A DNA stretch of 64,000 bases, taken from an uncultured Clostridia bacterium (GTDB lineage Bacteria; Bacillota; Clostridia; Christensenellales; Borkfalkiaceae). The notes under the pieces are model-generated. The model searched no databases, was not told the origin of the DNA, and was given only the letters and a program-made list of their open reading frames with translations. Below are positions 59,000 through 64,000 of the stretch, in pieces (position 1 is the first letter of the stretch; each line of letters starts with the position of its first letter). The DNA lies in contig CASESJ010000003.1 in the NCBI GenBank assembly GCA_949290575.1, positions 147,040 to 211,039 of the forward strand, in the 5' to 3' direction. Both the position numbers and the translations under genes were made by a program.

Positions 59000-60212
59000 C
59001 CCTCTCTGCGACCCCTATCTTGTATTGTCCAAGGTATATTCGGGGGGCAAATACTTAAAACAAGCTATAGCCGAAACGCCGTTAGAGCCTTTGAACAGGG
59101 CGGCAACGGTCAAAATTGTATACGGCGTGCTCGAAAAGGACATATACCTTTCGCATATAATTTCGGGCAATACGACGCGTCCGCCAAAGAGCGCGATAAG
59201 GCTGATTTTAAAGATAGCCCTGTATATGCTCGAGTTCATGGACAAGAACGACTATATGACGGTCGACTGCGCCGTAGAGCTCTGTAAAAAGCTGGGCAAG
59301 AGCGGCGCGGCGGGCTTTGTAAACGCCTTTCTGCGCTCGTACAAAATTCCTCCTCTGCCCGAGAGAGCGGACGAGGCAATGTCGATAAGGTGCTCTGCGC
59401 CCGTGTGGCTCGTAAAGGCTTTAAGGCGCAGCTACAAGGGTGAGGCGGAACAGATACTCTCTTCGCCCTCGCACGGCGTGTGCGTGCGCTTTGAACGCGG
59501 CGCGGATAAATATCTTTCAAAATCTCACGAAGATACGCCCTTCAAAGGCGTGTACATCTTCCGCAACTTCGTGCGCGACGAGGGCTTTATGCTCGGCGAC
59601 TACACCTTTCAGTCGGTCGGCTCGGTGGCAATCTGCGACGCCGTGGAGGGAGGCGGCAAGCTTCTCGACGTCTGCGCAGCTCCCGGGGGAAAGAGCGTTC
59701 TTTTATCAAAAAAATTTACGTCCGTCACCGCCTGCGAACTTCACCCGCACAGAACGCAACTTATTTTAAGCTATGCCTCGCGCATGGGCGCGACCAATAT
59801 AGAGGCGGTCTGTGCAGACGGAACGGTATTCAATCCCGCATACGAGGGGGCGTTCGACGCCGTGCTCTGCGACGCGCCCTGTTCGGGTACGGGCGTAATC
59901 AACGAAAATCCCGATATTAAGCTCAACCGCAGGGCAGAGGATATCCCTTCGCTCGTCGCGACGCAGAAAGAGCTTTTGAATAATTGCTGCAGGTATGTAA
60001 AGACGGGCGGCAGGCTGTATTATTCCACCTGCTCGGTTCTGCCGGAGGAAAACGACAGCACGGCATACAACTTTCTGGCGGCGCACAGAGATTTCGGGCT
60101 TGAAATTCCCTCTTCGCCCCTTGCGCACAGGCGGACTAAATTCGGACTGCAATTTCTTCCCCACATCTCGCAGGGCGCGGGATTTTACCTCACTTCGTTT
60201 ATAAAAAAATGA
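58992..60212 (+). CDS. rsmB: 16S rRNA (cytosine-967-C5)-methyltransferase
   Basis: 406 residues. N-terminal NusB-like RNA-binding domain (about 1-140), then a SAM methyltransferase: LLDVCAAPGGKSVLLSKK, CDAPCSGTGVINENPDIK (first catalytic Cys in PC) and YYSTCSVLPEENDS (second Cys in TC). The start is TTG overlapping the fmt stop; rlmN overlaps its own stop by four bases. Gene order def-fmt-rsmB-rlmN is typical of Firmicutes. Confidence 0.95.
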   Translation: MTNPLCDPYLVLSKVYSGGKYLKQAIAETPLEPLNRAATVKIVYGVLEKDIYLSHIISGNTTRPPKSAIRLILKIALYMLEFMDKNDYMTVDCAVELCKKLGKSGAAGFVNAFLRSYKIPPLPERADEAMSIRCSAPVWLVKALRRSYKGEAEQILSSPSHGVCVRFERGADKYLSKSHEDTPFKGVYIFRNFVRDEGFMLGDYTFQSVGSVAICDAVEGGGKLLDVCAAPGGKSVLLSKKFTSVTACELHPHRTQLILSYASRMGATNIEAVCADGTVFNPAYEGAFDAVLCDAPCSGTGVINENPDIKLNRRAEDIPSLVATQKELLNNCCRYVKTGGRLYYSTCSVLPEENDSTAYNFLAAHRDFGLEIPSSPLAHRRTKFGLQFLPHISQGAGFYLTSFIKK

Positions 60213-61267
60213 AAAAGATTATTCAGGATTTAAGCTTTACGCAAGTCTCGGAACTGACAAAGAGCTGCAATCAGCCCTCATTCAGGGCAAAACAGCTGTA
60301 CGAAGGCATTATGCAGGGCAAGAATATCTCACAGATTACCACCCTGCCTGCCTCGTTCAAAAATATGCTTTTAAACGAGTTTGAGGACTGCGCCATATCA
60401 ATCGTGCGCACGCTCACCTCTACCGACGGCACGGAAAAATATCTCTTCCGCCTTGCGGACGGCAACATTATAGAGGGCGTGTTCATGAAGTACAAATACG
60501 GCAACACGCAGTGCATTTCCACGCAGGTTGGCTGCAGAATGGGCTGTAAATTCTGCGCCAGCACTTTGGGCGGCAGAGTGCGCGACCTCACTTCGGGCGA
60601 AATTCTTGCGCAGGTGCTCGCCGTCAACGCGCTTCACGGCGGCACGCGCGAAAAGCGCGCCGTCACCAACCTCGTTCTGATGGGCAGCGGCGAGCCGTTC
60701 GATAACTATGACAATGTCGTAGCGTTCCTCAAAAATGTCACGGCGGCGGAGGGCATAAACATCTCCGCGCGCAACATTTCTCTCTCGACCTGCGGACTTG
60801 TCGATAAAATGTACCAATTTGCCGAAGAGGGCATACCTCTCAACCTCACGGTGTCGCTGCACAACACGACGGATGCAGAGCGCGCCCGCACCATGCCGAT
60901 TGCCAACAAGTGGAGCATAGCAGAAATTCTGAAGGCGTGCGACAACTACTTCAATAAGACGGGCAGGCGGTATATCTTCGAATATGCATTGATTGTCGGC
61001 GAAAACTGCGACAGCCGTCACGCCGACGAACTAATAGCCCTGCTGAAGGGCAGACCCTGTCACGTCAATCTGATAAGGCTGAACAGCGTAAAGGAGCGCA
61101 CTCTCGAGGGCGCGGACGAAAAGAGCGCGTACTCATTTTTGGGCATGCTCGAAAGGGGCGGACTTTCCGCCACGTTAAGGCGCAGAACGGGCGCGGACAT
61201 AGGCGGCGCGTGCGGACAGCTCAGGGCAGGTTTCCTAAGCGAAAATGCGCAAAGCGCGGATGAGTGA
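60209..61267 (+). CDS. rlmN: 23S rRNA (adenine-2503-C2)-methyltransferase, radical SAM
   Basis: Methylates A2503 of 23S rRNA and A37 of tRNA. 352 residues: SFRAKQLYEGIMQGKNI at the N terminus, the cluster motif CRMGCKFCAS (CX3CX2C), the GSGEPFDN segment, VSLHN and the substrate Cys near the C terminus in GGACGQLRAG. The start overlaps the rsmB stop. In most Firmicutes prpC, prkC and rsgA follow; here rpe comes after 133 bases. Confidence 0.96.
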   Translation: MKKIIQDLSFTQVSELTKSCNQPSFRAKQLYEGIMQGKNISQITTLPASFKNMLLNEFEDCAISIVRTLTSTDGTEKYLFRLADGNIIEGVFMKYKYGNTQCISTQVGCRMGCKFCASTLGGRVRDLTSGEILAQVLAVNALHGGTREKRAVTNLVLMGSGEPFDNYDNVVAFLKNVTAAEGINISARNISLSTCGLVDKMYQFAEEGIPLNLTVSLHNTTDAERARTMPIANKWSIAEILKACDNYFNKTGRRYIFEYALIVGENCDSRHADELIALLKGRPCHVNLIRLNSVKERTLEGADEKSAYSFLGMLERGGLSATLRRRTGADIGGACGQLRAGFLSENAQSADE

Positions 61268-61400
61268 GGGCATAAGGACGAGTAAGCGAATAAATTTGCA
61301 TTGCTCGCTTCTGCGCTGATACAGTCGTGCGGCGTTTAATGGCGATCTGACAAGACGACTGCAGGCGATTTTTATAATAATTAATCAAAGGAAGACACTG

Positions 61401-62066
61401 ATGAAAATTTCAATATCACCCTCAATTCTCTCGGCAGATTTTTCTGATATGGGCGGTGCGATTAAAAAACTCAACGCGGCGGGCGCGGATCTCGTGCATT
61501 GCGACGTAATGGACGGCTCGTTTGTCGGACCGATAACTTTCGGCGCGCAGATGGTAAAAAATATCCGCCCGCTGACAAAACTTCCGCTCGACGTGCACCT
61601 GATGATTGAGCACCCCAAGACGCAGATAAAATTCTTTGCCGACGCAGGTGCGGACATAATAACCGTGCACTATGAGGCGTGCGTAAAGATTTCTGATACT
61701 TACCTTGAAGAGACGCTTGAAATGATTAAATCTTTCGGCGTGAAGTGCGGCGTTGTGGTCAATCCCGATACGGACGTGGAAAAGATTTTTGATGTGCTGC
61801 CTCTTTGCGATATGCTGCTTGTAATGTCGGTATTCCCCGGCTACGGCGGTCAGAAGTTTATTCCCACGGCTTTAGAGCAGATAAAAAAGGCGCGCGCGTA
61901 CGCAAAGACTATCGGCAAGGGCGATATGGATATTGAGGTGGACGGCGGAGTGGGCGTCTCCAACTGCCGCGACGTCATAGAGGCAGGCGCAAACGTGCTC
62001 GTTGCGGGCTCGGCTGTATTCGGCTCTTCGGATATGGCGGCAACCATTGCCGCCCTTCGCGGCTGA
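61401..62066 (+). CDS. rpe: Ribulose-phosphate 3-epimerase
   Basis: Interconverts ribulose 5-P and xylulose 5-P in the pentose phosphate pathway. 221-residue TIM barrel: SPSILSADFSDM, HCDVMDGSFVGPITFG (metal-binding), VHLMIEHPK, VNPDTDVEKI, VMSVFPGYGGQKFI and EVDGGVGVSN. The start is ATG after AAAGGAAGACACTG. Followed by thiN one base later. Confidence 0.97.
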   Translation: MKISISPSILSADFSDMGGAIKKLNAAGADLVHCDVMDGSFVGPITFGAQMVKNIRPLTKLPLDVHLMIEHPKTQIKFFADAGADIITVHYEACVKISDTYLEETLEMIKSFGVKCGVVVNPDTDVEKIFDVLPLCDMLLVMSVFPGYGGQKFIPTALEQIKKARAYAKTIGKGDMDIEVDGGVGVSNCRDVIEAGANVLVAGSAVFGSSDMAATIAALRG

Positions 62067-62067
62067 T

Positions 62068-62676
62068 ATGAAGGGAATACTGCTTTTGAACGGCGCGCCC
62101 TATACGGGCGATATAGATTGCTCGGACGCGGTCGTCTATTGTTGCGACGGCGCGTACGAATGGGCGAAGGGCAGGGTGCGCATAGACAAAAATGTGGGCG
62201 ACTTCGACAGCCTTAACTATATCCCCGAGCCTCCGCCCGAAAAAATTTACCCCTCGGAAAAAAATTTCACCGACGGCGAGATAGCTCTTTTCAAAATGCT
62301 TTCTGACGGCGTCGACGAAATTGAAATATACGGCGGTTTCGGCGGCAGAGAGGACCATTTTTTAGGCAATCTGCAACTTCTGTATGCCGCCTGCGTTCGC
62401 GGAGCGAGGGCGAAGATGATTTCAGAGACGTCGTATATCTTCGCTTCAACGGGAAAAATCGACCTCGGTCAGTTCGAGGGCTGCACTTTTTCTGTGTTAC
62501 CATTCGGAAAGTTTGTGCGTATAATGGAAAGTGAAGGGTGCAAATACGCCTATCCCAAAAGGATAAGCGCAGGCGAGTGCCGCGGAATATCCAATATAGT
62601 CCTCAGCCGCTCGGCTTTCGTGCGCATGCACAGGCGAGACGTCGCCCTAATAATAGTCAACAGGGGGAAAGTATGA
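62068..62676 (+). CDS. thiN: Thiamine pyrophosphokinase
   Basis: Makes TPP directly from thiamine, fitting a cell that imports thiamine with ThiT. 202 residues: CCDGAYEWAKG (active-site D), GDFDS, SEKNFTDGEIALFKML (the DxTDxE metal site, here N-x-x-TDGE), YGGFGGREDHFLGNLQLL, and the C-terminal beta-domain. The start is ATG 62068, one base after the rpe stop; codons upstream belong to rpe. Its stop overlaps the start of spoVM (ATGA). Confidence 0.93.
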   Translation: MKGILLLNGAPYTGDIDCSDAVVYCCDGAYEWAKGRVRIDKNVGDFDSLNYIPEPPPEKIYPSEKNFTDGEIALFKMLSDGVDEIEIYGGFGGREDHFLGNLQLLYAACVRGARAKMISETSYIFASTGKIDLGQFEGCTFSVLPFGKFVRIMESEGCKYAYPKRISAGECRGISNIVLSRSAFVRMHRRDVALIIVNRGKV

Positions 62677-62741
62677 CGATTATCTGCGTTAAACCGCCGA
62701 AAATTGTGCAAAAAATTCTGAGAGCAATCTATAAAAAATAA
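62673..62741 (+). CDS. spoVM: Stage V sporulation protein SpoVM
   Basis: A 22-residue amphipathic peptide that marks the curved forespore membrane and anchors spore-coat assembly through SpoIVA. The match to the 26-residue B. subtilis SpoVM is good for such a short protein: Lys7, Pro9 and Lys10 (VKPPKI versus IKLPKF) and the RAI/RAM segment line up, and Pro9, important for curvature sensing, is kept. Position 8 is Pro where B. subtilis has Leu. The ATG overlaps the thiN stop and follows AGGGGGAAAGT. The gene order thiN-spoVM matches Bacillus. It ends with a terminator. Confidence 0.87.
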   Translation: MTIICVKPPKIVQKILRAIYKK

Positions 62742-62759
62742 TTTTGTATTTTGCGCCCG

Positions 62760-62790
62760 CCCCGCGACCTTAAGTCGCGGGGCTTTTTAT
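62760..62790 (+). terminator. spoVM/operon terminator
   Basis: A 9-bp stem CCCCGCGAC / GTCGCGGGG with loop CTTAA is followed by CTTTTTATG; it closes the yicC-spoVM run. Confidence 0.88.
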
Positions 62791-63022
62791 GAATATGTAA
62801 AATCCGCCTTAATGCATTAAATTTTAATAATATTACGCTTGAAATCTGACGAGGTCTGAAATACATAGATTTTTAGTTTTCAGGTTCAAAAACGCCCGTT
62901 TAAGGCTGACTTTTATACAAATTATCATTAATTATAAGGTATGTAAGGTATTCCTTACTATACAGGAAACAATTTTCATAAGTAAATTTATCTAAATTTC
63001 ACAAAACCTGTCCGTGCGATTG
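62791..63022. other. AT-rich intergenic stretch, no gene
   Basis: No coding sequence. One 16-bp dyad GTAAGGTATTCCTTAC (62943-62958) lies 80 bases upstream of the next promoter; otherwise unremarkable AT-rich DNA. Confidence 0.5.
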
Positions 63023-63051
63023 TTGCATAAGTTGCGGACCTATGATAAAAT
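63023..63051 (+). promoter_or_regulatory. Promoter of the LRR lipoprotein, probably leaderless
   Basis: TTGCAT (63023-63028), a 17-bp spacer and TAAAAT (63046-63051); the ATG is at 63061, nine bases after the -10, with no ribosome site. Confidence 0.7.
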
Positions 63052-63060
63052 TATTGTGTT

Positions 63061-63900
63061 ATGAAAAAGATTTCAGGTTTTATCTGTGCGGCGGCGATAG
63101 CCGCGTGCTGTGCGTTTTCCTTTACAGGTTGCGGCACGGCGGAAGTTGTATATAAAATAAGCGACGACGGCACGTATTACATATTAAGCGGCGTTTCGGG
63201 AAATAAAAATGCTCTCAAACAGTGCGTCATTGCCTCTTCGTACGACGACGGCGAACACGGCGAACTTCCCGTTACTCATATCGGTAAAGAAGCATTTATG
63301 GGATGCACATCGCTTTTGTCTGTTGAAATTCCGGATACTGTAACTTATATAGATTCAAGGGCTTTTGCCTATAATAATATATTAAGTCTTGAAATACCTG
63401 ACAGCGTAACTTATATCGGCTATGCAAGTTTTGCTTGCAGTTATTCTATCTCAGAGCTCTTGATACCAGAAAGCGTTGAGGAGTTGGGACCATATGCTTT
63501 TGCTTATTGTTCCTCGCTTGAAAAGGTCACGGTAAATGCGAATATCGAAACGATTTATGCCAACACATTTGCAGGCAGTTATATTTCAACGGAAACCGGC
63601 GTTTATTATGATACAAAGCTTGTTGAAATTTCTCTGCCTTCCACTTTAAAGAAGATACATAAAACGGCATTGATGGGTAATTTTATTAAGGATATTTATT
63701 TTGACGGAAATGCCGAACAGTGGAAGGCGGTCGACTTCTTTGAGGTCGAGGAGCATGAAGATGACGACGGACAGACCGTCGTTGAGGAAATTTTGTTGTC
63801 TGAAAGCGAAAAAATACAATTTCTTAAGAATGTAACGGTGCACTGCTCGGATTTTGTTTTGTCTTATCAGGACGGAAATCTGACGCAAACGCCTGTATAA
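63061..63900 (+). CDS. Leucine-rich-repeat (BspA-type) lipoprotein
   Basis: 279 residues: signal MKKISGFICAAAIAACCAFS with lipobox FTGC, so surface-anchored. At about 75-175 are four repeats of the LRR_5 kind, each like L-x-x-(I/V)-x-I-P-(D/E)-(S/T)-V-x-x-I-x-x-x-A-F-x-x-(C/N) (examples LSVEIPDTVTYIDSRAFAY, LSLEIPDSVTYIGYASFAC, LLIPESVEELGPYAFAY). Such proteins are abundant on gut Firmicutes and often bind host or bacterial surfaces; ligand unknown. Its frame is open, with a stop at 63900; the window ends 100 bases later. Confidence 0.88.
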   Translation: MKKISGFICAAAIAACCAFSFTGCGTAEVVYKISDDGTYYILSGVSGNKNALKQCVIASSYDDGEHGELPVTHIGKEAFMGCTSLLSVEIPDTVTYIDSRAFAYNNILSLEIPDSVTYIGYASFACSYSISELLIPESVEELGPYAFAYCSSLEKVTVNANIETIYANTFAGSYISTETGVYYDTKLVEISLPSTLKKIHKTALMGNFIKDIYFDGNAEQWKAVDFFEVEEHEDDDGQTVVEEILLSESEKIQFLKNVTVHCSDFVLSYQDGNLTQTPV

Positions 63901-64000
63901 AGATGAATTGTCAAACTAAGTGCAACACTTAACGAGAAAAAAGTTAAATAAATCAACAGGTTTTTTGTAACCTAAAACTTTTTTTGGTCTGGCGTTTATT

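Overview
The window reads as chromosomal DNA of an anaerobic, fermentative, probably endospore-forming member of the Clostridia. The case rests on a class III (oxygen-sensitive) ribonucleotide reductase, a three-subunit [FeFe]-hydrogenase, a membrane pyrophosphatase, a Rex redox repressor, an iron alcohol dehydrogenase, AddAB repair, many lipoproteins, and two sporulation-type genes (a SpoIIQ-like M23 protein and a 22-residue SpoVM). Coding DNA is GC-rich and intergenic DNA AT-rich. Genes are usually preceded by GGAGG-type ribosome sites and sigma-A promoters with 17-bp spacers, and separated by very GC-rich hairpins. TTG is a common start codon. I found no rRNA, tRNA, insertion sequence, prophage or CRISPR array. 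A lineage below Clostridia would be a guess.

Layout. 1-8.9 kb: the end of rplA; hppA on the minus strand; nrdD-nrdG-dut for dNTP supply, with two promoters that each carry a pair of NrdR boxes; a ROK sugar kinase and rex. 9-18.2 kb: a DegV protein, a short NSS-type transporter, a GT4 glycosyltransferase, then a four-gene unit of response regulator, small-loop histidine kinase and a heterodimeric ABC exporter. 18.3-22.5 kb: the NADH-linked hydrogenase operon. 22.9-33.5 kb: a GNAT enzyme, a lipoprotein divergent from addBA, two small uncharacterised proteins, ruvX and a DUF1292 gene. 33.7-41.8 kb: a small lipoprotein, then rpsB-tsf, pyrH-frr-uppS-cdsA and dxr-rseP. 41.9-53.6 kb is the accessory-like part: a TPP-riboswitch-controlled ThiT with an extra membrane domain, a YfbR-like nucleotidase, a second DegV, an XRE membrane regulator, a two-peptide operon, an iron alcohol dehydrogenase, an M23 peptidase, FmdB, CorA with an attenuated leader, an M1 peptidase lipoprotein and a nitrilase-fold protein. 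53.7-62.8 kb: the conserved run yicC-gmk-rpoZ-priA-def-fmt-rsmB-rlmN-rpe-thiN-spoVM. The window closes with a leucine-rich-repeat lipoprotein.

Most novel signal. At 46081-46332 (minus) two tandem 31- and 32-residue peptides share the ending PLSYV(V/T)LGCA(K/R). Each has its own Shine-Dalgarno site. They have a consensus promoter whose -35 lies inside a 17-bp dyad, a second copy of that dyad 43 bp upstream, and a terminator shared with a convergent XRE membrane regulator. The unit has every mark of real genes, but no maturation or export gene is adjacent.

Other points worth attention: the duplicated NrdR-box promoters, a possible 20-codon leader peptide plus terminator in front of corA, several apparently leaderless genes, a structured rpsB leader, and a Glu in place of the catalytic HD Asp in the YfbR-like protein.
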